Below the pieces are notes generated by a model that saw nothing but the letters and a program-made list of their open reading frames with translations, was not told the origin of the DNA and searched no databases. A stretch of 64,000 nucleotides of DNA from Shouchella clausii (GTDB lineage Bacteria; Bacillota; Bacilli; Bacillales; Bacillaceae_D): positions 1,922,001 through 1,986,000 of the forward strand of contig NZ_CP019985.1 in the NCBI RefSeq assembly GCF_002250115.1, read 5' to 3'. This document shows, one piece after another, positions 43,765 through 52,757 of this stretch (position 1 is its first letter; each line of letters opens with the position of its first letter). Both the position numbers and the translations under genes were made by a program.

Positions 43765-46700
43765 ATGACAAAGAAAAAAATCGTACGCACTGCCGGTGGA
43801 TGGATATGTATGGTTTGCTTGCTTTTTAGTTTCGTGTCTTCCGTGCAAACAAACGAAGCGCAAGGAGAAGTTGTAACCAAAACGATTTCCATCGATGGGG
43901 ATGATGTCGATCCTCATAACCGCTTTAAAGGGTTCGGAACCGTCTCGGCCAATAATACGACACGATTATTAATCGATTACAAAGATGAGCATCCCGAAAA
44001 ATATTGGCAGATCATGAATCATCTCTTTAATCGCGAAACAGGTGCTGGGCTGGCTCATGTTAAAGTGGAGCTTGGAGCCGACGTGGACTCTTCTTCCGGG
44101 ACGGAACCAGCGACGATGCGTTATGGCGATGAGCCTGCTAATGTGCTAAGAGGCGCTGGGTTCCAGTTTGCCGCAGATGCCAAAACGATCAATCCTGATA
44201 TTACGACTGAAATCTTGCGCTGGGGCGAGCCGCGCTGGACATGGAGCGGTGCGGCTAATAACGAATTTGAGAATCGGTACCAGTGGTATAAACAGACGAT
44301 TGATGCTGTTTATGAAGAATATGGATTTAAACTAGACTACGTTGGCATATCGCAAAATGAAAGGGCGATCAATCATAATGGCCGCATTGAAGTTGATTGG
44401 CTCAAGTATTTTACTGCAAGGATAAAGGAAGAACCCAACTATGAATCGGATTATAAAGACATAAAGCTTGTGGCGGCAGACGGTTATCGTGATACGGCAT
44501 CGATTAGCCAGACATTGCTTGACCATCCTGAGTTAATTGGTGAAATTGATGTTATTAGCTCCCACTACGGACTAACCGGCTCGGCCGAGTTGGCGCAATT
44601 GCAAAAGAAAGTAAGCGCAGAAGGCAAAGAGCCAAAAGAAGTATGGGTATCTGAGGGAATCGCCCCAATGATTCATGCACGCTACCGTCTAAATATGGAG
44701 CCACAGTATAATGGGCTAGGGGGCCAGGCAGGCATTGTTGATGTTGCATCCCGCATTATTTCCGTTTATTCGTGGACAGGGGCAGGCGATCTGCCGCTCC
44801 AAGCGGTTTCATTTGACTTTCAGCCGTCTGTAGCTGCCTTTTATGAAGGCTCTAATTACAATCCGAAACACCTAATTAGTGCCTCTGACCCATGGTCAGG
44901 TTTCTATGAAAGCGACGGCGGAGTCCAAGCTGTCCGCCATATTATGAACTTTGTCGGCTACGATGACCGTACGACTGCTAAAAATGAACGTTGGCAATAT
45001 GTAAAAGGCGCTACTTACAGCGACGGCGATTTTTTTGACGGAGGCGTCGACGTTGATACGAGTACGGATAACTACATGACCGTAAAAGACCCTGAAACCG
45101 ATGATTACACGACAGTTTTTGCTAACAATACAAAGGAACTGCGCAAATACAAGATGAAGGCTAAAAATTTGAGTGGAAAAGAGAACGCACAAGTGCATGT
45201 CTGGGAAACACGAGGACCAGATGAAGGGCAAGCCTATGATGACAACTGGTTTAAACACATTGAAACTATTAAACCAACTAATGGGGAATACGAACTCGAA
45301 GTCAAGCCCTATTCGATTGTGACCATTACTACATTGGATAGAAAAGCGGACATCGAAGACTTTGAATATCAATCACAACCAGTCGATCTAGCAAAAGACA
45401 AGATCATGGCGTTGCCTTACACGGATGAGTTTGAATACAATGATTACCCACCTGATGAAAAAGGCAGGGATTATGTTGAACGGCGTGGAGGCACCCCTCG
45501 TTATATGACCGATCAACATGGAGCATTTGAGGTCGTGACAGAAGCGACAAAACCTGTTTCTAAAGGAAGTGCTGAACGTACGAACCGAAATATACCAGAA
45601 GCAGTTGCCCACGGAAATATGTTGCAGCAAAAAATCACTCCTGACATCATTGGCGCAGAATGGGCCGTCTGGGGAGGAACAGATGGAGCTGAAGCAACGA
45701 GCAATCCTTACACTGTGATTGGAGATTTTCGTTGGGTCAACTACAAAGTGTCCTATGACTTTTTATTAGACAACTATACCCCGGAAGTAAGCGGTAGAGA
45801 GAACTATGCACTTATTGGCGTTCGTCAAGTGAAAGCCGGCGGCAGAGATTCTTCTGCCCCTTACAATGCCCGTGTTTTTTCGGACGGTAGGTATGAAATT
45901 TTAAGAACGGGCACCGTTGTTAAAGAAGGAACAATTGAAGGCTTTGACCACGAAATTTGGCATAACTTAGCCTTTGAAGCGAAGGAAAACGTGTTTACGC
46001 TGTTCGTTGACGGAAACGAAGTTGCTTCTTATACGGATCCTGATTCAACTGTTATGGCTGGCAGGGTTGTGCTAGGTTCAGGTTATTACGAAACTTTATT
46101 TGATAATTTAAAAGTTGAACCGATTCCGGGCTACGCTTATGAATCGAAAAAATACGACAGTGCTCAAGGGAAAGTATACAAGTCGGAAGCACAAGCTCTT
46201 GCAAATATCGATGAGGCCAATCCTATCGGCTATATCGGAAACTGGCAGTATACACAAGCTGGATACGCTCATTTTAACCGAACGCTAATGACTGCAGAGA
46301 CAGATGTGCCCGTTTGGAACGGAGTAACAATTAGCCACCAAGATTCAACAACGGAACAAGGAACGTTAAATAAAGTGTTTTATTCGGGGAATTGGTCTTC
46401 AAACAATGCCAACGCCTGGGGAGCAAACGGGGCTGCTATTGAAATCACTTTTAAAGGCACAGGGATTAACTTGCACGGAATCACCAATCCAGCAAATGGA
46501 AGCGCCGATGTTTATTTAAATGGGGAGTGGGTCGGCGAAGCAAATTACTTGAACAATAGTGAAATCACCAAAATGGTCTGGCAGATTGAAAATCTTGAAG
46601 ACAGACAACATACGCTCAAAGTAGTCGCAAAAGAACGGTATACTAGCTTTAGCAAAGCCGAAATTACGACGACAACTCCCCCATTAGCTGTAAAAAAACG

Positions 46701-47361
46701 AGGAGCGAACGAGATTGTAAAGGTATCGGATGAGGCGGAAATTGGGACTGAAGAAAATACGGTATATGCGTTTAGGAAAAATGCATCCTGGGGATCAAAC
46801 GACACGAATGCGTGGGCCAACTTTGATGATGACCCTTATCTTTTCATACACTTTACAGGCACCGGAATCGATTACCTTGCTGGAAAAGAAGAGCAGACGC
46901 TATACAAGTTCGAGCTTGACGGAAAAAACGTGGGCAACTTTGAAGTCGATCCGCGTACAGGGATCAGATATTCCGTCAGAGGTCTGGAAGAAGGGCCACA
47001 CACTTTAAAAGTCTCATTAGGAGATAATGAACGAAAAGAAACGTTTATGGATTACCGCGGAATTAACATTTACAGCACGCCTCAAGCAGGCGAGCCAACG
47101 AGCACGATGATTTTTTCATTCGAGGGTTCGGGCTTTCATTTATTTGGCGCGACGCCAGATGCACTGATTGACGTGCTCATTGACGGCCAATTAGTCGCTG
47201 AAAATGAACGAATCACTTCTAAAGGGGACCGGCAAACCTCTTACCATATTAGTGGATTAGAAAACAAGAAGCATCTAGCAAAAATCGAAGTAAAAGGCGG
47301 CTCATTCGTATTCGACGGACTTGACGTCATCACAGGTGCAACAGAAGCCAAGGAAAAGTGA
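43765..47361 (+). CDS. Large secreted GH59-like glycosidase with C-terminal binding domains
   Basis: A 1198-residue protein with signal peptide (residues 1-34). The catalytic part (~36-350) follows the galactocerebrosidase family GH59: FKGFGTVSANNTTRLLIDY, HVKVELGADVDSSSGTEPAT, acid/base Glu199 in GISQNERAIN and nucleophile Glu297 in VWVSEGIAP. Then come a beta-sandwich (~350-530), a LamG-like module (~620-800) and three related CBM-like repeats (~870-960, 990-1090, 1100-1195; each with a GTGxxxxG-type segment). It probably removes terminal galactose or a related sugar outside the cell. ATG follows GGAGGAGG. Last gene of the polysaccharide locus. Confidence 0.85.
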   Translation: MTKKKIVRTAGGWICMVCLLFSFVSSVQTNEAQGEVVTKTISIDGDDVDPHNRFKGFGTVSANNTTRLLIDYKDEHPEKYWQIMNHLFNRETGAGLAHVKVELGADVDSSSGTEPATMRYGDEPANVLRGAGFQFAADAKTINPDITTEILRWGEPRWTWSGAANNEFENRYQWYKQTIDAVYEEYGFKLDYVGISQNERAINHNGRIEVDWLKYFTARIKEEPNYESDYKDIKLVAADGYRDTASISQTLLDHPELIGEIDVISSHYGLTGSAELAQLQKKVSAEGKEPKEVWVSEGIAPMIHARYRLNMEPQYNGLGGQAGIVDVASRIISVYSWTGAGDLPLQAVSFDFQPSVAAFYEGSNYNPKHLISASDPWSGFYESDGGVQAVRHIMNFVGYDDRTTAKNERWQYVKGATYSDGDFFDGGVDVDTSTDNYMTVKDPETDDYTTVFANNTKELRKYKMKAKNLSGKENAQVHVWETRGPDEGQAYDDNWFKHIETIKPTNGEYELEVKPYSIVTITTLDRKADIEDFEYQSQPVDLAKDKIMALPYTDEFEYNDYPPDEKGRDYVERRGGTPRYMTDQHGAFEVVTEATKPVSKGSAERTNRNIPEAVAHGNMLQQKITPDIIGAEWAVWGGTDGAEATSNPYTVIGDFRWVNYKVSYDFLLDNYTPEVSGRENYALIGVRQVKAGGRDSSAPYNARVFSDGRYEILRTGTVVKEGTIEGFDHEIWHNLAFEAKENVFTLFVDGNEVASYTDPDSTVMAGRVVLGSGYYETLFDNLKVEPIPGYAYESKKYDSAQGKVYKSEAQALANIDEANPIGYIGNWQYTQAGYAHFNRTLMTAETDVPVWNGVTISHQDSTTEQGTLNKVFYSGNWSSNNANAWGANGAAIEITFKGTGINLHGITNPANGSADVYLNGEWVGEANYLNNSEITKMVWQIENLEDRQHTLKVVAKERYTSFSKAEITTTTPPLAVKKRGANEIVKVSDEAEIGTEENTVYAFRKNASWGSNDTNAWANFDDDPYLFIHFTGTGIDYLAGKEEQTLYKFELDGKNVGNFEVDPRTGIRYSVRGLEEGPHTLKVSLGDNERKETFMDYRGINIYSTPQAGEPTSTMIFSFEGSGFHLFGATPDALIDVLIDGQLVAENERITSKGDRQTSYHISGLENKKHLAKIEVKGGSFVFDGLDVITGATEAKEK

Positions 47362-47527
47362 TCGGGGTTAAAAAAGAAGTCAAATAATGAAACATGAAGG
47401 CTTTCGGGCGTAAAACACTGTTTTGACAGCGATATTGACAAACCGGGCCGTGGCTTCTTCTTGAAACGACTATAAGGGTAAGGTGCTTTTAATTAAAAAT
47501 GTATAGCAATTTTGCGCATTACTTCAG

Positions 47528-47578
47528 GCTTGTGTCAAAAAGGTCGAATTTGATCTTTTTGACACAAGCTCTATTTTT
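47528..47578 (+). terminator. Strong terminator after the polysaccharide locus
   Basis: GCTTGTGTCAAAAAGGTC (47528-47545) pairs with GATCTTTTTGACACAAGC (47552-47569), followed by CTCTATTTTT. It is 167 bases after the GH59-like stop; nothing else is seen in 47362-47691. Confidence 0.75.
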
Positions 47579-47691
47579 GTTGGACTATGCAGTTAGTCAA
47601 AACCCCGTCCAGGATTCATTTTCACGCTGATCATTTCGTCGTGTTAAAAAAACCTTAATGGGCCCATTCATTTAATAAAACGGAAAATAAC

Positions 47692-48162
47692 TCAATCTCT
47701 TTCTCTCGCTCGCTGTGTATCCCTAATATTCTTCTGGACCGTTATGGCAGCAAATAAGCTAAGGACAAAAGACATACCATAAAAACCCTTTTCGCTCAGA
47801 ACAATACTGCCTGCATTGTATAAACCGATACCCATTAATAAAATCGAGACAATAAGTGCAACCCAACTAATCCCATAGTAAATACTTGTAACAGGTACGC
47901 CTTCATCTTTATCTCTTACTGCTTTTTGCAAAGATACTGATGAATAGAGTCCGAAGATTAAAACGGCAAAGTAATATCCTTTTTCGTTCAGTTCCATATT
48001 TGCGTTAAACAAGCCGATAAAATACGCACCGACCCCTACCACTAATGCAGCCCAAGCAGCCCCTTTAAAGGCTCCAGTTGGTTCCCCTTCTCTTCTTTCC
48101 ACTTTGATTTCGGGCTCATTTTGTTTTTCATTATCTAATAAAACCTCATGCTCATTAGACAT
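47692..48162 (-). CDS. YiaA/YiaB-type membrane protein
   Basis: A 156-residue protein with an acidic N-terminal tail (1-35) and two repeats of a two-helix unit: AAWAALVVGVGAYFIGLFN with YYFAVLIFGLYSSVSLQKAV, and ISWVALIVSILLMGIGLYNA with FYGMSFVLSLFAAITVQKNI. Each unit ends in a basic QK(A/N)(V/I)RD. This is the YiaA/B two-helix domain; function unknown. The ATG at 48162 follows GGAGGTGA; a longer reading would include that site. Stands alone. Confidence 0.8.
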   Translation of the reverse strand: MSNEHEVLLDNEKQNEPEIKVERREGEPTGAFKGAAWAALVVGVGAYFIGLFNANMELNEKGYYFAVLIFGLYSSVSLQKAVRDKDEGVPVTSIYYGISWVALIVSILLMGIGLYNAGSIVLSEKGFYGMSFVLSLFAAITVQKNIRDTQRARERD

Positions 48163-48767
48163 GAATGTTTCACCTCCGTCTTTTTTCATGAAATCAGCAT
48201 GGCAGTATACTGTGATGCCTTTGCCTAGCTCTTATTATATATAAATTGTATGCAAAAAGGCAGATTATTTTGTTAAGATGCTTCCTTTATTTGCAGAAAA
48301 CTGATTCATTGTAACGAATGTGATCGTGCCAAATTAATTTTTGTTCGCCATCTCCCTCGCGATCATCCATTGGCAACTTGATAAACACCTACGAGAGGAT
48401 ACATGTTTAAAGTCCATCCATCCGCAACGGAAACTGGTGGTCGGCTACGCTATTTCAAGTTAACACTGGCATATCCGGACTGTTAGTAAGTAGAAAATAA
48501 AATGTTGGCCGCAACAAAGCCGGGCCACGATTATATTTGCTCACAAGGCCCTTTGGCCAAAAAAAGCTACAACATTTTCGGTTGTCAAGGATCCAAATGA
48601 GCAGCAAAAACCCCTCTTCTTTTGCACAAAAATCAATCGCTGTGTTACGTTTATTTTAAAATGGCCGAGTCTATGTTCTAATTTAAATAGGCAAAATGAA
48701 ACAGGCAAGCGAGCGCTTTTTCTAATTTGGTTTAGTGAAAATTTAAAAACAAGAAAGCAGGGATTCG
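48163..48767. other. Gene-free interval
   Basis: 605 bases between divergent genes. I see no supported gene, RNA or repeat beyond a 27-codon reading frame at 48401-48484 after AGAGGATAC, which has no recognisable features. The last ~60 bases carry the promoter region of the next gene. Confidence 0.4.
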
Positions 48768-49124
48768 ATGTTTTTTTTCAAAAGAAACAAGAAGCCGACA
48801 AGATTGGAAGTAGATGCACCGGACGGCGCGTTGGTTCTATATCCGACTGAATTGGAAGAGTTGAGAGAAAAAGAAGGCAAACATTTTTTGTTTTTTATAA
48901 CGACCGATGAAGACCAAACTGGCTACATTGTGACGTCCAAGCCTGATAATGAAGGGCCAGGTTTGCTTTTTCCAATTCAGGAGGAATTTGATGCGTGTTC
49001 AGATCTGTTTTTAGCCATCCCCCTTCCCCTAAGCCATTCAGACAGCTTTGTATACAAAGAAGCCTCCTCTTATGAAGAAATGACAGAAGCAATTGAAATA
49101 GCAAAAAATGAAAGAAGAAGGTAG
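48768..49124 (+). CDS. Hypothetical protein, 118 residues
   Basis: Not recognised. It starts with MFFFKRNKKP, then a mixed alpha/beta sequence (GALVLYPTELEELREKEGKH, FLFFITTDEDQTGYIVTSKP) and ends with an acidic/basic helix (SYEEMTEAIEIAKNERRR). Cytoplasmic, no Cys pair or motif. Loose similarity in feel to SseB-type N-terminal domains, not enough to name it. AAGCAGGG precedes the ATG. Own terminator at 49188. Confidence 0.6.
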   Translation: MFFFKRNKKPTRLEVDAPDGALVLYPTELEELREKEGKHFLFFITTDEDQTGYIVTSKPDNEGPGLLFPIQEEFDACSDLFLAIPLPLSHSDSFVYKEASSYEEMTEAIEIAKNERRR

Positions 49125-49187
49125 CTTATGGATAATTTTAAAAATGTCATGTCCTTTCTATAACGATCCATACGATCCTTTTTCTCT

Positions 49188-49219
49188 AGGCAGCGCCCCA
49201 TGAAGCGCTGTCTTTTTTT
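49188..49219 (+). terminator. Terminator after the 118-residue gene
   Basis: GGCAGCGC and GCGCTGTC around a CCCATGAA loop, then TTTTTTT. The rest of 49125-49497 shows no gene. Confidence 0.8.
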
Positions 49220-49497
49220 GATCAGTTCTGTTTAAAGGATGCTTTCTTGCGCTGAAAAAACAAGGTTTAATTTTTGTTTAACGGGAATAAATACAGTGCT
49301 TGCTGCTTTGGCAAATGGCTTGAACGTGTGGCAGCAATGGGGGCTAGTCTTGGCTTACAGGAAAGGAAGCAGTAGATTCAAGGGCGAGACGGTTGTTATC
49401 CCGTGTTTTTCTGCTGTTTTCTATTGAGCCTAGTACGAATGGAGCTTGCCCCTGATCGTAAAAAAATCGAATAGCTTTTTTAGATTGGAGAGGTTTG

Positions 49498-51057
49498 ATG
49501 AAAAGCGGTCCGATAAGCAAAAAAAGAACGATGGAAAATAAAATTGTTTTTCCTTCTATTCTAATCATTGCGATAGTCAGTTTTTTATTTGCAATCTATA
49601 CCGAAGAATCGACAACACTATTAAATACGATCTTTGATACGATTGTCGATCTCTTTGCTTGGGGCTATATGTGGTATGCCCTTTTAATGGTTGTCATTGG
49701 GATATGGTTAGCTTATTCCAAATACGGACAAGTTGTTTTAGGCGACCCAAGTGAAAAGCCAAGATATACGTTGTTTGAGTACGCTTCGATTTTAGTAGCA
49801 ATGGGCGTTGGCGCAACATTGATGCGGACAGGAATGGTCCAATGGAGTGAAGTGGCGGTCGATCCCCCATTTGGCTTGCAAGCTGGTTCTAGCGAAGCGC
49901 TCCTGACAGGCAACGCCTACAGCATGTTTTTATGGAGTTTCCAAACGTTTGCCGTCTTTGTAATGGCAGCGCCGGCAATGGCTTACATCCTTCACGTTCG
50001 GAAGAAGCCAAAGATGCGCATTTCTGAAGCATGCCGTGTCATTTTTGGCGATAAATTCACGGACGGTCTTGGCGGCATCGTATTAGATACGCTCTTTTTA
50101 GTCAGCATTTTAGCAGGCGCCGCCGTAACACTAGGGCTAGGCACACCGATTGTGACAGAGAACTTAGCAGAACTGTTCAATATAGAAGTCACGTTTTTGT
50201 TAACGATGATCGTCACTTTAATTTGGGTGTTTGTGTTTACTCTGAGTGCCTACGTAGGGTTAGACAAAGGAATCAAACGTTTGAGTACAATGAACATGTA
50301 CCTTGCCGGAGTATTTGCTCTGTTTATCATGATTATCGGCCCAGGCATTTTTATTTTAGATTTCTTTACCGATTCCGTTCGCGTCTTGGTATCACATTAT
50401 CTAGACTTTTCCCTTTATACAAACTCCCTCAATACTGAGGGAGGAGGTTCTCATATTGAAAGTCACACTGTTTTTTGGTTTGCGTACAATGCGACATGGG
50501 CGATGCTCCACGGTGTATTTGCAGCGGTGGTCTCAAAAGGAAGGACCATTAAAGAAATGATTTTAACGTATCTATTAGCGCCGACGATGCTATCGTGGGT
50601 AGCGACAGGGATTCTAGGAGGCCTTGGCGTTGAGCGACATACAAGCGGGGACGTCTCTGTGTTAAATATTGTCCAAGAACAAGAACCCGTCACAGCAGTA
50701 CCACAAATTTTGGCGTCTATGCCGATACCAGCAATATCCATTGCGGTGTTTGTCATCATTGCCACGATATTCTTGGTCACGACATTAGACTCGACGACGT
50801 ATACGATCGCGACCTATATGTCGACACAAGACATGAGCAGGCGCGCCCCGTCAAAGCATCTCCGCATATTTGTCGCCGTTGTCATTACCGTGCTGGCGCT
50901 AACGCTCATGAACATAGGTGGATTGGCGCCACTTGAAGTATTATCCGGGTTAATGGGCATCCCAATCATTGCGATTCAAATACTGACGATCATCGCCGCC
51001 AAAAAAATGATGGACGAAGACAAAGCATGGATTAATAACGTTAGAAAAGAGAAATAG
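49498..51057 (+). CDS. BCCT-family transporter
   Basis: A 519-residue, 12-helix transporter for betaine, carnitine or choline type solutes. Markers are GVGATLMRTGMVQWSEVAVD (helix 3/4 region; the usual G-x-G-x-G and trimethylammonium-binding Trp segment), FWFAYNATWAMLHGVFAAVVSKGRTIKEMIL in the helix 8-9 loop, and VFVIIATIFLVTTLDSTTYT with the LDS motif. It diverges from OpuD/BetP classical signatures (no typical WTxFYWxWW), so substrate is uncertain. The ATG at 49498 follows GGAGAGG. Confidence 0.85.
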   Translation: MKSGPISKKRTMENKIVFPSILIIAIVSFLFAIYTEESTTLLNTIFDTIVDLFAWGYMWYALLMVVIGIWLAYSKYGQVVLGDPSEKPRYTLFEYASILVAMGVGATLMRTGMVQWSEVAVDPPFGLQAGSSEALLTGNAYSMFLWSFQTFAVFVMAAPAMAYILHVRKKPKMRISEACRVIFGDKFTDGLGGIVLDTLFLVSILAGAAVTLGLGTPIVTENLAELFNIEVTFLLTMIVTLIWVFVFTLSAYVGLDKGIKRLSTMNMYLAGVFALFIMIIGPGIFILDFFTDSVRVLVSHYLDFSLYTNSLNTEGGGSHIESHTVFWFAYNATWAMLHGVFAAVVSKGRTIKEMILTYLLAPTMLSWVATGILGGLGVERHTSGDVSVLNIVQEQEPVTAVPQILASMPIPAISIAVFVIIATIFLVTTLDSTTYTIATYMSTQDMSRRAPSKHLRIFVAVVITVLALTLMNIGGLAPLEVLSGLMGIPIIAIQILTIIAAKKMMDEDKAWINNVRKEK

Positions 51058-51316
51058 GACGGGGCAATGCTGAGCCTGCCGGCTATTTTTGCAGGCAGGC
51101 TTAGGCTTTGTATTTTGGGAAAGTGCGTATTTATGAGTGGCAGTGGGGCTAGTGTAGATATGCTTACTGACAGTTCATACTACTATTTGATCGAACGGCC
51201 AAGGCCTGTTTCCGAAAGATAGTGTTAACAGCAAGGGAACACGCTATAATTGAAGAACAATAGCATAACAGTTACTCGAGGGTGGTCGGCACACTCCCAC
51301 GAAATGGGGTTGCTGT

Positions 51317-51403
51317 ATGACAGTATTTGAAGGAATTTCCCTTATGTTGACGTTCGGGCTTCTGATCGTTGCAATGCTGTCGTTTCACAACCACAAAAAA
51401 TAA
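51317..51403 (+). CDS. Type I toxin peptide, Hol_Tox-like (copy A)
   Basis: A 28-residue peptide, MTVFEGISLMLTFGLLIV followed by AMLSFHNHKK: short N-terminus, one membrane helix and a basic C-terminus, the pattern of Bacillus 'putative holin-like toxin' and TxpA/BsrG-class type I toxins that damage the membrane. -10 TATAAT is at 51245-51250. The transcript likely ends at the hairpin GACTGAAGGTG...CACCTTTAGTC plus TTTTT (51482-51514). A near-identical copy is at 58958. Confidence 0.8.
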   Translation: MTVFEGISLMLTFGLLIVAMLSFHNHKK

Positions 51404-51530
51404 CCCACCCTTGAGTTAGAGGCTCAGGTGGATTATTCGTACCATCGGCCGACCCCCTTGCAGGGAACCGAGCTATTGTTTGACTGAAGGTGTTACAGCA
51501 CCTTTAGTCTTTTTACTTTACTCATTTCTT
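51404..51530 (-). ncRNA. Predicted antisense antitoxin RNA (copy A)
   Basis: On the minus strand GGGTATAATGAG (-10 at 51542-51537) gives a promoter pointing at the toxin gene. The hairpin CCACCTGAGCC...CTCAAGGGTGG followed by GTTATTTTTTG at the end of the toxin reading frame is a terminator for it. Toxin mRNA and this RNA would overlap by ~110 bases at their 3' ends, as in txpA/ratA. Both elements are kept in copy B. Confidence 0.6.
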
Positions 51531-51603
51531 ATGCTCATTATACCCTTTTTCTTAGGAAAAGAAAACCCTATTATATTATTATCCGGTTGATCGAAGTACA
51601 AAA

Positions 51604-51635
51604 ACTCGCACTCCTTACGAGGATGGACGTGTAGG
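51604..51635 (+). CRISPR. Degenerate CRISPR repeat beside toxin copy A
   Basis: CTCGCACTCCTTACGAGGAT followed by GGACGTG resembles the array repeat at 58458 (GTCGCACTCCTTGTGAGTGC...). The equivalent place beside toxin copy B also has a repeat (59322). Confidence 0.5.
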
Positions 51636-51748
51636 GACCAAAGTTATAGAAATTCCATCTGCTGGATTGCACGATTGCACTTGCAGATTTAGGGGGAAAC
51701 TGAAATTAAACATACAGCATTTCCTCCTGGTAACGAAAAATGAGACGA

Positions 51749-51790
51749 AAAAAGAACTTCAAACCTCGGGTTTTGGAGTTCTTTTTTGGT
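51749..51790. terminator. Bidirectional terminator upstream of the cas operon
   Basis: AAAGAACTTCAAACC pairs with GGTTTTGGAGTTCTTT, with T-run on the plus strand and A-run (T-run on the minus strand) on the other side. It insulates the cas operon from upstream transcription. Confidence 0.65.
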
Positions 51791-51911
51791 GTTAAATTTT
51801 TTCTTAGTATTAAAGAAAAATATGGATTTAGTTGGAAGGAATTGGGTATATTGATGTAGAATAATATCATAATATCTGGTTTATTGTAGTATTTTAGTAG
51901 GGGGGATAAAA

Positions 51912-52757
51912 GTGAATAAAGAAAAACGTAAACAGAAGCTAGTGGCAAATGTGAAAGCGAACTATCGGCAAGTTGAACAATCAATTGTGAACCAGCTCTA
52001 TATGAAACATGATCTGCATGGAACAAGCATTGGTTCTGCCCGTGAGGATATTTGGGCGCAGTTGTTTGACATGATTATTCCCAAAAAGTTTGTCATTGAA
52101 CATTCCGTCTTTATCATTGATTCGAAAGGGAATGTCTCTAGTGAGGTCGATTTAGCTATACTCGATGAAACCTACACCCCTTATATATTTCGTTATGGGC
52201 GTTTGAAGTTTATCCCAATCGAAGCCGTTGCTGTTGTGGTGGAATGCAAGAGCCAAAGTCTAAACAAAGATGGGATCACAAACTGGTGTAATAACTTAAC
52301 AGAACTAAAAACTGCAGATAATTCAATCGCAAGAATAGCTGACCGAATTGCCGTTGGCTCAGTTCCCACACAGAAATCGACATGTCCTATTCGTATTTTA
52401 TGTGCATTAAATTCGGAGGTGGACGAGAAGATCAAGCAAGAATTTGATTTTGTGCTCGTTGCTGATAACAAGGAAGGAAAAATTAATATCGAGGGTAATA
52501 CAGAAGGAAACCTGCAAGGCTGGTTTAGAAAGCTAAACTTTCATAATACCAATCCTGATGGAGTAATCAAGGATGAAGAGTTCTTAAAAGAGATTAAACT
52601 GGAAGATTACGAGGTGAAAGATCAAGATGGCACGCTAGTATCGCTCCTCACGTTCAATTTTCAATTAAACCAATTGTTAATGCTGATTAACAATCCGTTA
52701 CTGTTCCCACACCGCGCGTATGCCAAATTATTTAATGCTGAGGGGAAGGATTCTTGA
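51912..52757 (+). CDS. DUF6602-like PD-(D/E)XK nuclease of the type III locus
   Basis: A 281-residue protein whose core (residues 40-120) has the restriction-endonuclease order: Glu45 in SAREDIWAQ, Asp80 in SSEVDLAILD and Glu111-x-Lys113 in VVVECKSQ. It resembles DUF6602 proteins seen in defence loci. No CARF, transmembrane or DNA-binding domain is apparent. Its stop shares a base with the cas10 start (TGATG), so the two are co-translated and it is likely a working part of the system. It could be the effector in place of Csm6 or of the missing Cas10 HD nuclease; this is inference. GGGGGG precedes the GTG start. Confidence 0.75.
   Translation: MNKEKRKQKLVANVKANYRQVEQSIVNQLYMKHDLHGTSIGSAREDIWAQLFDMIIPKKFVIEHSVFIIDSKGNVSSEVDLAILDETYTPYIFRYGRLKFIPIEAVAVVVECKSQSLNKDGITNWCNNLTELKTADNSIARIADRIAVGSVPTQKSTCPIRILCALNSEVDEKIKQEFDFVLVADNKEGKINIEGNTEGNLQGWFRKLNFHNTNPDGVIKDEEFLKEIKLEDYEVKDQDGTLVSLLTFNFQLNQLLMLINNPLLFPHRAYAKLFNAEGKDS

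Larger units (their letters stand above)
51167..51587. repeat. Direct repeat A flanking the type III CRISPR locus
   Basis: From CTGACAGTTC this ~420-base block matches 58806-59323 with scattered substitutions, e.g. GAACAATAGCATAAC, GACAGTATTTGAAGGAATTT and TTAGGAAAAGAAAACCCTAT. It lacks a ~94-base segment that copy B has at about 59216-59309; the break lies between CTATTAT repeats. It carries a complete type I toxin-antitoxin cassette. Confidence 0.85.

Noticed and set aside
48401-48484. 27-codon frame with a fair ribosome binding site
   Set aside because: No membrane helix, signal or family; too short to support alone.
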